Assembly (NCBI RefSeq): GCF_010726245.1
Contig: NZ_AP022561.1
Location: forward strand, 3,100,001-3,164,000
Length of the DNA stretch: 64,000 bases
Source: Mycolicibacterium aichiense
GTDB lineage: Bacteria; Actinomycetota; Actinomycetes; Mycobacteriales; Mycobacteriaceae
Direction of reading: 5' to 3'
The notes beneath the pieces were generated by a model. That model was given only the letters and a program-made list of their open reading frames with translations. It did not search any database and was not told the origin of the DNA. This document shows, piece by piece, positions 51,916 to 60,501 of this stretch. Both the position numbers and the translations under genes were made by a program. Position 1 is the first letter of the stretch, and every line of letters starts with the position of its first letter.

Positions 51916-52478
51916 CCGCGGGCGCGGTGCCCGTCCAGGAAAGCAGCCGCCACCTTGCCCGCGTCGATATCGGGAACCGCCGGCGTCGCCCCGGTGCGCG
52001 CCCATAGGCCGAACACCAACAAGGGCCCGATCAATGTGACCAACGCGTGTAGCGGGTCGCCTGCCGCCAGCCGCCCAGCGTCCTGATGCGCCGCGATCAC
52101 GGCGGCCGCGTTGACCAGATTGGGCATCAACGCCGTAATCGCTTCTCGCAGTTCCAGATTCCGAGGCACCTCGGCAAGGAGGGTCGCGACCGCACCGCCG
52201 TAGCGCTGCGCGGTCTCGACGTAGGATCGCACCAGCGTGGTGAGGTCGGCCGTGACATCGTCACTGACCGCCACGCTCGCGAACGATGAGTCCGCCAAGA
52301 CGTGCGTCAGCGCCGTGTTGATCAGCGCCGCCTTGGCTCCGTAGCGCCGGAACAGCGTCGCTTCGTTGACACCCGCCCGCGCCGCGATCTCCTGGGTGGT
52401 GGTGGCCCGGTACCCGCACTCGGCGAATACCGCGACAGTCGTGCGGAACAGGTCGTCTTCGTCGATGCGTTTGGGCAC
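51912..52478 (-). CDS. TetR-family regulator of the O-methyltransferase
   Basis: A 188-residue repressor with helix-turn-helix DLFRTTVAVFAECGYRATTTQEIAARAGVNEATLFRRYGAK. GTG 52478 is 99 bases from the divergent O-methyltransferase GTG, with an 18-bp perfect palindrome between them. It therefore most likely represses itself and the methyltransferase. Confidence 0.86.
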   Translation of the reverse strand: MPKRIDEDDLFRTTVAVFAECGYRATTTQEIAARAGVNEATLFRRYGAKAALINTALTHVLADSSFASVAVSDDVTADLTTLVRSYVETAQRYGGAVATLLAEVPRNLELREAITALMPNLVNAAAVIAAHQDAGRLAAGDPLHALVTLIGPLLVFGLWARTGATPAVPDIDAGKVAAAFLDGHRARG

Positions 52479-52491
52479 ACCCAGATGCTAA

Positions 52492-52509
52492 TGCAAGTGC
52501 CCACTTGCA
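52492..52509. promoter_or_regulatory. Perfect palindromic operator TGCAAGTGCCCACTTGCA
   Basis: An 18-bp element of 8-bp arms TGCAAGTG/CACTTGCA around CC. It lies 13 bases upstream of the TetR start and 68 bases upstream of the methyltransferase start. Form and place fit a TetR dimer site; the link to the adjacent regulator is inference. Confidence 0.7.
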
Positions 52510-52577
52510 CTAAACGGAAAGTGGGGTTACGGTTCGGTCGCTTATGGCTACGCGAGGAACCAGGAAGGGATGGTCCC

Positions 52578-53666
52578 GTGACGTCCACCAAAACGCCACC
52601 GACGAAACTTGTCCGGGCCGTCGAGCGCGTCCGCCATCACCTATCCCGGATCAATCAACGCGCCGTCCCACCGGCCGCGGCGATGATGGAACTGATCATG
52701 GGCGCCTGGATTGCCCAATTGATCTCCGCCGCTGCCGAACTCGGGATCGCTGATGAGTTGGCGGGCGGTCCTGCAACCGGTGAAGAGCTCTCGCGGCGAC
52801 TGAATGTCGACCAGGACGCATTGCGCCGAATGCTTCGGGCCCTCATCGGTATCGGTGTATTCCGGCACCGCAGCGACGGCCGCTACGAGCTCACCGCCCT
52901 TGCCGAGACGTTGCGCACCGACTCCCCCGTCTCGATGGCGGGCATGGCCCGCTGGGTTGGCTCAGCCCAGCACCGCGAGCATTGGAGTCACGTGGCGGAC
53001 GCGATACGCACAGGCTCCGCGGTGGTTCCGGCGTTGCGGGGCAAGCCGATCTTCGACTACCTGGCCGATGAGCCGGCGCTCGCCGGACTCTTCAACCAGG
53101 CCATGACGGGACTGTCGGAGTCGTCGGTCAGCGCTGTCGTCGCGGCCTATGACTTCAGCCGCTTCGCCACGATCGCCGACGTCGGCGGCGGTCACGGCCG
53201 GCTGCTCGCCGCCATCCTCGAATCGGCGCCGCAGGCCCGCGGCGTGTTGTTCGACCTGCCCGAGGTGGTGGCCGGTGCACCGGTTCTGCTCCGCCGGCAC
53301 GGGGTCGAGCACCGCATCCGAATCGACCCGGGATCGTTCTTCGAATCCGTTCCGGAGGGCGCCGATGCCTATGTGCTCAAGCACATCATCCACGATTGGC
53401 CCGACGACGATGCGGTTCGCATTCTGCAGAACGTCCGCAGCGCCGCTCGTCGGGACGCACGAGTGTTATTGATCGAGTTCGTCATTCCCGACCACGACAG
53501 GAATTTTCACGGCAAGTGGGTGGACATCGAGATGCTTGTCGTCGCCAACGCTCGCGAACGCACTGCGGCCGAGTACGGTCAGTTGCTCGACAAGGCGGGG
53601 TTCCGGCTGACTCGAGTGGTCGACACCGTCGGTCCGATCAGCATTCTCGAGGCTGTCGCGGTCTAG
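52578..53666 (+). CDS. O-methyltransferase, acetylserotonin/hydroxyneurosporene type
   Basis: A 362-residue SAM-dependent O-methyltransferase. The N-terminal dimerisation helix-turn region is PPAAAMMELIMGAWIAQLISAAAELGIADEL. The SAM motif is ATIADVGGGHGRLLAAIL, and the catalytic region is VLKHIIHDWPDDDAVRIL with the base histidine in IHDW. The family methylates phenolic or other hydroxyl groups of small molecules and antibiotics. GTG 52578 has AAGGGA upstream; longer readings from 52302 run through the operator and are rejected. It may inactivate or modify a xenobiotic sensed by the divergent TetR. Confidence 0.86.
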   Translation: MTSTKTPPTKLVRAVERVRHHLSRINQRAVPPAAAMMELIMGAWIAQLISAAAELGIADELAGGPATGEELSRRLNVDQDALRRMLRALIGIGVFRHRSDGRYELTALAETLRTDSPVSMAGMARWVGSAQHREHWSHVADAIRTGSAVVPALRGKPIFDYLADEPALAGLFNQAMTGLSESSVSAVVAAYDFSRFATIADVGGGHGRLLAAILESAPQARGVLFDLPEVVAGAPVLLRRHGVEHRIRIDPGSFFESVPEGADAYVLKHIIHDWPDDDAVRILQNVRSAARRDARVLLIEFVIPDHDRNFHGKWVDIEMLVVANARERTAAEYGQLLDKAGFRLTRVVDTVGPISILEAVAV

Positions 53667-53676
53667 CCGACCGCCG

Positions 53677-54870
53677 TCAGGCGATGACCCCGGCTTCCCG
53701 TAAGCCGGACCCCTGACCAACGCGGCCCATCTGGGCGAGTATCTCTTCGGTGTGCTCGCCCAATTTCGGTGCCGGACCGGCTAATCGAGCCGGAGTGCCG
53801 TCGAAGAGGGCGGGATGCCGCGGGATTCGCACCCGCCCCACCACCGGGTCGTCACGTTCTTCGAACAATCCCATAGCGATGGCGTGCGGATCGTCGGGCA
53901 GTTCCTCGGGCGGCACGATCATCGCGTACGGTACGTCGGCGGCTTCGAATCTCTCCGTCGCTTGGTGCACCGTCAGCTTCTCCGCGCCGGCATAACACGC
54001 TGCCATCACCTCGGCCATCAACGGGCGGTGCTGATTTCGCAGCTCGGCGGTCTGCAGTCGTGGATCGTCGGCGCCGGGCGCGTCCAGCGCGCGGCACATG
54101 CCGGTGAAGTCGGAATCCGAGATCGGAGTCACCACACCCCACCCGTCGATGAACCGGAACGGCTTGAATCCCGATGTGAAACTGGACGGCTGCGAGTTGT
54201 CCGAGTCGAGCAAGACCTCGTTGCCGGCCGCATCGGTCCACAAGAAGGACACCACCGCATCCACCATCGAGACATGCACGTGTTGTCCGCCGCGCCCGGT
54301 CGCCCGAGCGAACAGAGCGGCGGTGACGGCTTGGCTGGCATACAGCGCGGTGACCTTGTCGGCCAGCACCTGCTGCAAGAAGATTGGCTCCCCGGCGTCG
54401 GGTGCGGCCTGGCTGGACGCCACACCACCGTAAGCCTGAATCACCGTGTCGTAGGCGCTGCGGTCCCGATAGGGCCCGACCTCACCGAAACCGGTCAGCG
54501 AGACGTAGACGACCTCGGGATTGATCGCGACGACGTCGTCATACCCGACACCGAGCCGATCGGCCACGCCCGGACGAAAGTTCTGGATCACCACGTCGGC
54601 CTGCGTCGCCAACTCGAGCGCGATCTCCCGTCCGGCGTCGGTTCGGACATCTACCGCGATCGACTTCTTGCCGCGGTTGCACACCCGGAACACCGCGCTC
54701 AACCCGTTCACACTCGGGCCGATCCAGCGCAGGATGTCGCCGATGTCGGGCCGCTCCACTTTCACCACATCGGCACCCTGGTCGGCGAACAGCGCACCGA
54801 TGTAAGGACCGGTCAGCGCCAGCGACAACTCCAGAACGCGAATACCGCGCAGTGGCCCAGTATGTTCCAT
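53677..54870 (-). CDS. CaiB/BaiF family CoA-transferase
   Basis: A 397-residue class III CoA-transferase: GPLRGIRVLELSLALTGPY, then LFADQGADVVKVERP, NFRPGVADRLGVGYDDV, and the catalytic aspartate in RSAYDTVIQAYGG. It is the last gene of the leftward operon starting at 59196 and probably makes the CoA ester of the acid handled by that operon. ATG 54870 was chosen; GTG 54876 is in frame. A short enoyl-CoA-hydratase scar separates it from the amidohydrolase gene. Related to, but clearly distinct from, the CaiB gene at 484. Confidence 0.87.
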   Translation of the reverse strand: MEHTGPLRGIRVLELSLALTGPYIGALFADQGADVVKVERPDIGDILRWIGPSVNGLSAVFRVCNRGKKSIAVDVRTDAGREIALELATQADVVIQNFRPGVADRLGVGYDDVVAINPEVVYVSLTGFGEVGPYRDRSAYDTVIQAYGGVASSQAAPDAGEPIFLQQVLADKVTALYASQAVTAALFARATGRGGQHVHVSMVDAVVSFLWTDAAGNEVLLDSDNSQPSSFTSGFKPFRFIDGWGVVTPISDSDFTGMCRALDAPGADDPRLQTAELRNQHRPLMAEVMAACYAGAEKLTVHQATERFEAADVPYAMIVPPEELPDDPHAIAMGLFEERDDPVVGRVRIPRHPALFDGTPARLAGPAPKLGEHTEEILAQMGRVGQGSGLREAGVIA

Positions 54871-54880
54871 ATCCACTCTC

Positions 54881-54934
54881 TTACCGTCCCGAGAAGCGTG
54901 GCGCACGCTTCTCACCGAAAGCCGCGAGACCGTC
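54881..54934 (-). pseudogene. C-terminal scar of an enoyl-CoA hydratase gene
   Basis: Read in a frame different from both neighbours, these bases encode DGLAAFGEKRAPRFSGR and a stop, which is the standard C-terminus of mycobacterial enoyl-CoA hydratases (GxxAFxEKRxPxxxG). No upstream part of such a gene remains. It suggests a crotonase gene once lay here and was lost by a deletion that also set the end of the amidohydrolase gene. Confidence 0.5.
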
Positions 54935-56210
54935 AGTTCTCCACCAGGTCCGCGAGGGGCTCGGTATCAGTGAGCCAGTGCCGGCCGGCCTGCCGCGCCG
55001 CCTCCCACTTCGGAATGCTCACGGCATCGTCCTGCCCGAGGTCGTCCGGCGTCGGACCGATGCGCTGGACAAGCGGAGCCAGAGCTTCCTGATCGAAGTG
55101 GTAGATCTCGGCCGCCGCCAGCCCCAGCATCTGCCGGGTCTCGTCGATGGGGATGTCCCAGAACGCGTGCCGCAGCCATTTACGGGTGTTCGGCCAGGTT
55201 CCTTCCGGATGCGGATAGTCGTTGCCCCACAGCATGTTCGCAACACCGATCTCGTAACGCCGAGCCAGTTCGCGACGCTCGGTCGTGGTGGCGCCGATGA
55301 AGCAGTTCCGGTCGAAGTACGCCGAGGGCGGCATGGTCAGATCACCCTCGAGCGCTCGGCTCATCTTCTTCGCCGAATGCTCCCGCAGGAAGCGGGTGTC
55401 CATCAACCACAGCAGATCGTTGGCCCAGAACGCACCGCACTCGGTGGCACCCCAGCGCAGCGCGGGGAAACGCTCGAACACCCCGGCCCAGAGGGCGAAC
55501 CACAGCGGCCGGGCTCCCCACCACCGCACCTCGGTGGTGTAGATCCCCAAGTGCTCGCCGTACTCCGCACTCGGAGCGGGACCCACGTGGGTGTGCACCG
55601 GCATCTGCAGGTCCTGGCAAGCGGCCCAGACCTTGTCGTAGCGACGATCGTGATACGGCGGGTAGTCACCCCAGAGCACGGGGATCAGGATTCCGCCTCG
55701 CAGACCGGCTTCGGCGGCTCGGGTGATCTCGGCAACCGCCGCATCGACATCGGCCAGGATCGGGATCACCGCGACTCCGGCGCGCCGCTCCGGACTGTGG
55801 CTGCACAGTTCGGACAGCCACCGGTTGTGCGCTCGTGCGCCGGCCATCGCCCGGCCGGGGTCGAGGTCGCCCGACTGGCCAAGGCCGGCGCCGAACGGAG
55901 CTCCCGCCACGCCCGTGACTGCATCGGCGTCTGGGAAGATGACCTCGCCGGCCACCCCGTCTCCGTCGAGTTCCTTATCCCGTTGAGCGACATCCCATCC
56001 GCCGGCGATGCCCTCCCCGTGCTCGTCGAACCAGGTCTGCGCGAACTCCTCGTCGATGAACCCACCGGCTTGCGCCGCGGCCTGCTTCTCGGCGAGGTAG
56101 GCCTCGAAATCCTCCCGGTATTCGGGGTCGACATATTCCCGGTACCGCTCGGTCGGAAGCTCGGCGTGCGTGTCGGCGGAGATGATCAGGTACGGGGCAG
56201 CGTTGTTCAC
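54933..56210 (-). CDS. Amidohydrolase-2 family protein, copy 1
   Basis: A 425-residue metal-dependent hydrolase/decarboxylase of the amidohydrolase-2 (ACMSD-like) group. Possible metal-site segments are ISADTH near the start, the central VHTHVG, and WGNDYPHPEG near the C-terminus. RAHNRWLSELCSHSPERRAGVAV is shared with the adjacent paralogue. The family includes decarboxylases of aromatic acids and hydrolases of cyclic or diketo compounds. The GTG start is 15 bases after the paralogue stop. Its last residues read towards a hydratase remnant and may not be original. Confidence 0.83.
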   Translation of the reverse strand: MNNAAPYLIISADTHAELPTERYREYVDPEYREDFEAYLAEKQAAAQAGGFIDEEFAQTWFDEHGEGIAGGWDVAQRDKELDGDGVAGEVIFPDADAVTGVAGAPFGAGLGQSGDLDPGRAMAGARAHNRWLSELCSHSPERRAGVAVIPILADVDAAVAEITRAAEAGLRGGILIPVLWGDYPPYHDRRYDKVWAACQDLQMPVHTHVGPAPSAEYGEHLGIYTTEVRWWGARPLWFALWAGVFERFPALRWGATECGAFWANDLLWLMDTRFLREHSAKKMSRALEGDLTMPPSAYFDRNCFIGATTTERRELARRYEIGVANMLWGNDYPHPEGTWPNTRKWLRHAFWDIPIDETRQMLGLAAAEIYHFDQEALAPLVQRIGPTPDDLGQDDAVSIPKWEAARQAGRHWLTDTEPLADLVEN

Positions 56211-56224
56211 GATGGGCCTTTCGA

Positions 56225-57439
56225 TTACCAGGTACGGATGGGGTCGGGCTCGAAAACGGTGCTGCTTGCACCCGCGGGTACCTCCGCCAGCGGTTCGGCG
56301 ACCTCGGCCACCGTCGGACCGATCCGGTCGGCCAGGGGTTGCAGCGCCGCCAGATCGAAGCCGTAGACGGCCGCCGCGTTACCGCCGAGCATGGCCGCGA
56401 CTTCCTCAGGTGCCACGCCGGAGAATGTGTAGCGCAACGCTTCTCGGGTGAAGAAACCGGTTCCCTCCAGATGCGGGTAGTCGCTTCCCCACATGATTCG
56501 GTCGACGCCGATCTCGTGCCGTTCGGCGCATTCGACCGGCCGCATGAAACTGGCTCCGACATAGCATTGGCGGGCCCAGAACTCGCTGGGCTTGAGGCTC
56601 AGGGAGCCCGCGGTGGGTCCGGCGAACCGGGCGATGGCGGATCCTTCTCGCGCGTAACGGGCCGCGGCGACGTCGAGGGAGTCCAGGGTGGCCGGGATCC
56701 ACCCGGCACCTTGCTCGGTGAACACCACGGTGAGGTCCGGGTGACGATCCATCACACCGCTGAAGATCAGGTGCCACAGCGCCCGGTGCGCGAACCAGTG
56801 CGTCTCGTACACCCATACCGCGAATGAGCTGCCCCAGCCGTCGAGGGGGCTGGGTCCGGCGTTGCCGCCGTGGTGGTTGACCACGAGACCGGCGTCGGCG
56901 CACGCCGCCCACAGTGGTTCCCAGTGCTCGGCGTACAGCTGTGGGATGGCCGCCCCGGGCGGTATCCCCGGCAGCAGAACACCGCCGCGCAGACCGAGTT
57001 TGGCGATCTGCGCCACCTCGGCGACGGCTTCGTCGAGGTCCTGTAGCAGGATCTGCCCCACCCCGGCGCGACGCTCGGGCGACAGCGAGCAGAAGTCGGC
57101 CAGCCAGCGATTGTGTGCACGCAGCCCGGCCCAGCGCAGCTCGAGCTCACGGGTGGTCTCGGGTGGTGTGGCCGCCAGGCTGGACGACGGGAAGAACGGC
57201 GGAATGGTGTTGGGGTAGATCACCTCACCGGCGACCCCCTCGACGTCCAGGTCGGCGTTGCGGCGGTCGCTGTCCCAGTTGCGTTCGGCGTCGGCGTCGG
57301 CGAGATCGGCGAACGGATTGACGTACGTCGTTGTCCAACTGTCGAATTCGTCCCGGAATCCCGGATCGAGATAGTCGCGGTAGTCGAGCAGGTCGGCGCC
57401 GGCGTGGCAGTCGGCTGAGATGACGGTATACCGGTCCAT
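56225..57439 (-). CDS. Amidohydrolase-2 family protein, copy 2
   Basis: A 404-residue paralogue of the gene at 54933. Equivalent segments are ISADCHAG, RAHNRWLADFCSLSPERRAGVGQ, VVNHHGGN and MWGSDYPHLEG. In ISADCHAG the first metal-site segment reads DCH instead of DTH. Two such proteins in tandem suggest a heteromer or sequential steps. It starts three bases after the acetoacetate-decarboxylase-like gene ends, so it is firmly in the operon. Reaction and substrate are unknown; decarboxylation or C-C hydrolysis is plausible. Confidence 0.83.
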   Translation of the reverse strand: MDRYTVISADCHAGADLLDYRDYLDPGFRDEFDSWTTTYVNPFADLADADAERNWDSDRRNADLDVEGVAGEVIYPNTIPPFFPSSSLAATPPETTRELELRWAGLRAHNRWLADFCSLSPERRAGVGQILLQDLDEAVAEVAQIAKLGLRGGVLLPGIPPGAAIPQLYAEHWEPLWAACADAGLVVNHHGGNAGPSPLDGWGSSFAVWVYETHWFAHRALWHLIFSGVMDRHPDLTVVFTEQGAGWIPATLDSLDVAAARYAREGSAIARFAGPTAGSLSLKPSEFWARQCYVGASFMRPVECAERHEIGVDRIMWGSDYPHLEGTGFFTREALRYTFSGVAPEEVAAMLGGNAAAVYGFDLAALQPLADRIGPTVAEVAEPLAEVPAGASSTVFEPDPIRTW

Positions 57440-57442
57440 CCG

Positions 57443-58246
57443 CTACACCCGCGTCGGCTCGGGCCTCGGCGCGGCGAGCAGAGCGACGTCGTCGTAGCGC
57501 TGGTGGACGTACGGCAACAGCCACTCCGCCGGCACCCGCCCGGCGATCCGGCCGACCTGAACGGTCCGCCGTCGGCACCAGGTGATCGACCTGAGCTGGC
57601 GGACCACGATGTCGGCGACCGGGTCCAGTGGCGACTCCCCCAGCTCGATCGTGCCGTCGATGTCCTCCAGCAGCTCGTAATGCCGGTGGTACTCGCCGTA
57701 GACCAGGTGCGGATCGGTGATGCCGTCGCCGTCGGGAGCGCGCAGGAACTTGAAGTAGAACTCGGTGTTCACCTGGTCGGGCGGCAACTCCGCCGGACCA
57801 GTGACCCGCCCGCGCACCGTGACGAGGGGATAACCCAGCCGGGCGACGATCGCGGTGACATCGTCGGCATCGCGGTCCACTCGGATGTCGGCCAACTTCT
57901 TTGGCTCACCGAAGGTTTCGCGTCCACCGGTGACGGATTGTTCGGTGGACTGCGGCATGAACAACGGGTAGTCGCCGTCGATGTCGCCGTGCCGGGCGGT
58001 CACCGAGAACACCGCCGACCCGAACGGCGGTCGACCCTCGATCTGGACCCGCTGCAACTGGACGCGGACCAGGGGTTCGGCCGCCGGTTCGAGCGGCTTG
58101 GGCAGGACCGCAGCGACGATCTCCGGGTCGGTGAGATAGGTGACGGTGACCGCCTCGGTGGCGATCGGCGCCTTGGTCGCGTCGATCTCGTGATCGACGC
58201 GCGCGGCTGGCGGACGGGGACCATAGCGAACGGCGTTGACGCTCAT
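57443..58246 (-). CDS. Acetoacetate decarboxylase-like protein
   Basis: A 267-residue member of the acetoacetate decarboxylase superfamily. The Schiff-base lysine pair lies in GEPKKLADI (Lys116-Lys117), matching the two lysines of the classical enzyme. GxxxTxFYFKFLRAP-like segments follow. In this operon it may decarboxylate a beta-keto acid, or act as a Schiff-base hydratase/aldolase as other members do. ATG overlaps the SDR stop (ATGA). Confidence 0.85.
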   Translation of the reverse strand: MSVNAVRYGPRPPAARVDHEIDATKAPIATEAVTVTYLTDPEIVAAVLPKPLEPAAEPLVRVQLQRVQIEGRPPFGSAVFSVTARHGDIDGDYPLFMPQSTEQSVTGGRETFGEPKKLADIRVDRDADDVTAIVARLGYPLVTVRGRVTGPAELPPDQVNTEFYFKFLRAPDGDGITDPHLVYGEYHRHYELLEDIDGTIELGESPLDPVADIVVRQLRSITWCRRRTVQVGRIAGRVPAEWLLPYVHQRYDDVALLAAPRPEPTRV

Positions 58247-59196
58247 CGGTTTCCTCCTTCAGTTTCGGCCTTCTGCCCGGCGTGCTTGCCGAGGACGTCG
58301 ACCAGGTAGTCGGGTTCGCCTCGCGCGATGATCGAGGCCGCCTTCTTGCTCACCACGTCATCGGACGGTGCGGGTGGCCCCATCATCCAGAAGCTGTCCG
58401 TCCGGAGACCCTCGACAACCTGAGCGGCAACTGTTTCCAGTGGCGTGAATTCCACATGGGCACCGGCTGTTTCGAAGCGGGCGACAACGTTGGCGAGGGT
58501 GTGCGGCTCGGTGCGACGTTCCTGGGTCGCGGCGTACTGCTGCGGGCGGTGTCGCCACGACTCCCAGATGCCGGTGTTCAAGAAGCCGCCGGGGAAGAGC
58601 ACATGGGCCCGCACACCGGTCCCGGTCATTTCCAGGTGGGTGTAGAGGCTTTCGGTCAGGCACAGCACGGCCGCCTTGGTCATCGGGTATACCGCAGTGG
58701 CCGGCCCGCCCATCGCACCGCGGGCGATCGGCGCGAAACCACCGTTGCCCGAGCAGGTGTTGACCACGTGGCCCTCACCTTGGTCGAGCAGGATCGGCAC
58801 GAACGCCTTGATGCCGTGGATGACACCGAGGACGTTGACGTCGATGCCCCAGCGCCAGTCCGCAAGATCGTGTTCCCACATGTACCCCTCGGACACCGCG
58901 CCGGTGCCGGCGTTGTTGCACACCACATGGACGGCCCCGAAGCGATCGAGAGCCTGCCTGGCCAGTGATTCGACCGAGGAGTAGTCAGTGACGTCGGTGA
59001 CGACGCCGATCGCCTCGATGCCGTCGTCCGTCAACGCCCGGGTTGCATCGTCCAGCGGTTCGGCGAGGACGTCGGCCAGCACCACCTTCATGCCTTCTTG
59101 GCCGAAGCGTCTGCCCATGGCACGTCCGATGCCACCGGCTCCCCCGGTTACGACGGCCACTGCGCCCCGTAGGTCCTTCATTGTGGGCATCGTCAC
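58243..59196 (-). CDS. SDR-family dehydrogenase heading the second catabolic operon
   Basis: A 317-residue short-chain dehydrogenase with TGGAGGIG, CNNAGTG, the serine region NTCSGNGG, and YPMTK in place of the more common YxASK. It has a C-terminal extension of about 50 residues, as in several mycobacterial SDRs of lipid and terpenoid catabolism. First gene of the operon; the start is GTG 59196, ATG 59190 or ATG 59181, none with a clear ribosome site. It is divergent from an IclR regulator with a 15-bp palindrome between them. Confidence 0.84.
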   Translation of the reverse strand: MTMPTMKDLRGAVAVVTGGAGGIGRAMGRRFGQEGMKVVLADVLAEPLDDATRALTDDGIEAIGVVTDVTDYSSVESLARQALDRFGAVHVVCNNAGTGAVSEGYMWEHDLADWRWGIDVNVLGVIHGIKAFVPILLDQGEGHVVNTCSGNGGFAPIARGAMGGPATAVYPMTKAAVLCLTESLYTHLEMTGTGVRAHVLFPGGFLNTGIWESWRHRPQQYAATQERRTEPHTLANVVARFETAGAHVEFTPLETVAAQVVEGLRTDSFWMMGPPAPSDDVVSKKAASIIARGEPDYLVDVLGKHAGQKAETEGGNR

Positions 59197-59221
59197 ACGG
59201 TCGCGTATATCACCGCAAGGA

Positions 59222-59236
59222 GTCGCATTATGCGAC
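59222..59236. promoter_or_regulatory. Palindromic operator GTCGCAT-T-ATGCGAC
   Basis: Perfect 7-bp arms around one base, between the SDR operon start (59196) and the IclR gene start (59246). IclR-family proteins bind short palindromes of this size, so it is the best candidate operator for both directions. Confidence 0.65.
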
Positions 59237-59245
59237 CATCGGTCA

Positions 59246-60148
59246 ATGCCGCCGCGCCCATCCCCGCAGACCGAGCGGGTCGTGAACCTGTTCGAGCACC
59301 TGGCCGGCGAGGGACGCGACGGGCTGACGTTGGCCGAGGTGTCGCGCTATCTGAGTGTTCACAAGGCCAGCTGCCACTCGATGCTCTCGGAACTTCTGCG
59401 GGCCGGTTGGCTGCTGCGCGACCCGGTTCGCAAGACGTACCACCTGGGCCCCGCGCTGGTCCGCCTCGGGCGGGAGGCGGCGGGCCACTATCCGGCCCTG
59501 GCGCTGGCCCGCTCGGCGATGATCGAACTGTCCGCCGCGACCGGTGCGCACTGCGTCGCCTTCTCGGTCGGCGACGACCATTCCACCGTCGTCGACCAAG
59601 TTCGAAGCCGCCTCGGCGGTGGCCATCCGATGCCGATCGGTACGCAGTTCCCGCACCGCCCGCCGTACGGGGCGTCGACGGTGGCGTGGGCCGGGGCGGG
59701 CGCGCGGGAGCGGTGGCTGGCCGCGCTGCCGGAAGACGTGCGCGACCGATACCGGAACGCCATCGCCGCCGCCGAACGGCGTGGCTACGCGGTCGGGCTT
59801 CATCTGTTGCCCGATCTGCGCCTGCAGGAACTGGCGCTCATCGTCCGTAGTGCCGAGGTCCGTTCCACCCGGCTCAGCGAGCTGGCGCAGGCGCTGACCG
59901 ACGAGCTGATCCATCAGGAGCAGTGGTTTCCGCTCAGCCTGGACAGGGACCGAACCTACGAGGTGAGCCACATCGACTCGCCGGTCTTGGCTGCGGACTC
60001 TCGTATTGCCTTGATCCTGAGCCTTGTTCCGAGTCCCGAGCCGATGAGTGGCGCCGACGTCATCCGGATGGGCGAACAACTCGCCGCGGCTGCCCGCGGA
60101 CTCAGTGCCGCGCTGGCCGCCGAGTCGCCCTCCCAGCAGGCCACCTGA
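59246..60148 (+). CDS. IclR-family transcriptional regulator
   Basis: A 300-residue regulator. The N-terminal winged helix spans TERVVNLFEHLAGEGRDGLTLAEVSRYLSVHKASCHSMLSEL. The C-terminal ligand domain includes LVRLGREAAGHYPALALARSAMIELSA and GYAVGLHLLPDLRLQELALIV. It probably senses a substrate or intermediate of the divergent SDR/amidohydrolase/CaiB operon. ATG 59246 follows the palindrome by 9 bases; longer readings from 58988 would lie inside the SDR gene. Confidence 0.86.
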   Translation: MPPRPSPQTERVVNLFEHLAGEGRDGLTLAEVSRYLSVHKASCHSMLSELLRAGWLLRDPVRKTYHLGPALVRLGREAAGHYPALALARSAMIELSAATGAHCVAFSVGDDHSTVVDQVRSRLGGGHPMPIGTQFPHRPPYGASTVAWAGAGARERWLAALPEDVRDRYRNAIAAAERRGYAVGLHLLPDLRLQELALIVRSAEVRSTRLSELAQALTDELIHQEQWFPLSLDRDRTYEVSHIDSPVLAADSRIALILSLVPSPEPMSGADVIRMGEQLAAAARGLSAALAAESPSQQAT

Positions 60149-60172
60149 CGGATCGAATAGCGTTCTCGCGCA

Positions 60173-60187
60173 GGGCGGTTGCCGCCC
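60173..60187 (+). terminator. GC-rich hairpin after the IclR gene
   Basis: GGGCGG-TTG-CCGCCC, a 6-bp perfect stem with a 3-base loop, 24 bases after the IclR stop. It has no U-run, as usual for mycobacterial terminator-like hairpins. The rest of 60149-60367 shows no gene. Confidence 0.4.
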
Positions 60188-60367
60188 TACCGGCCCGCCC
60201 AGAAGCCCTTGTCGATCCGGTGCCGAGTCAGGCTGGTGAAGCTGTTGCTCGCGAGCATGACCGGGCGAGGTGCCGACTCTCTGTGGGCACGCGTCGACCG
60301 TTTCGGAGTTTCAGGCGCCGCTGATGTATCGTTCCTTGGCGTCCATCGGTTGGTTCCGGTGGGCACG

Positions 60368-60441
<74 letters not shown>

Positions 60442-60501
60442 CCGATCTCGACAGCGCAACATGGTTGCGCGCGAGGGGGTCCATGCGGGTTGATCCCGCA
60501 G

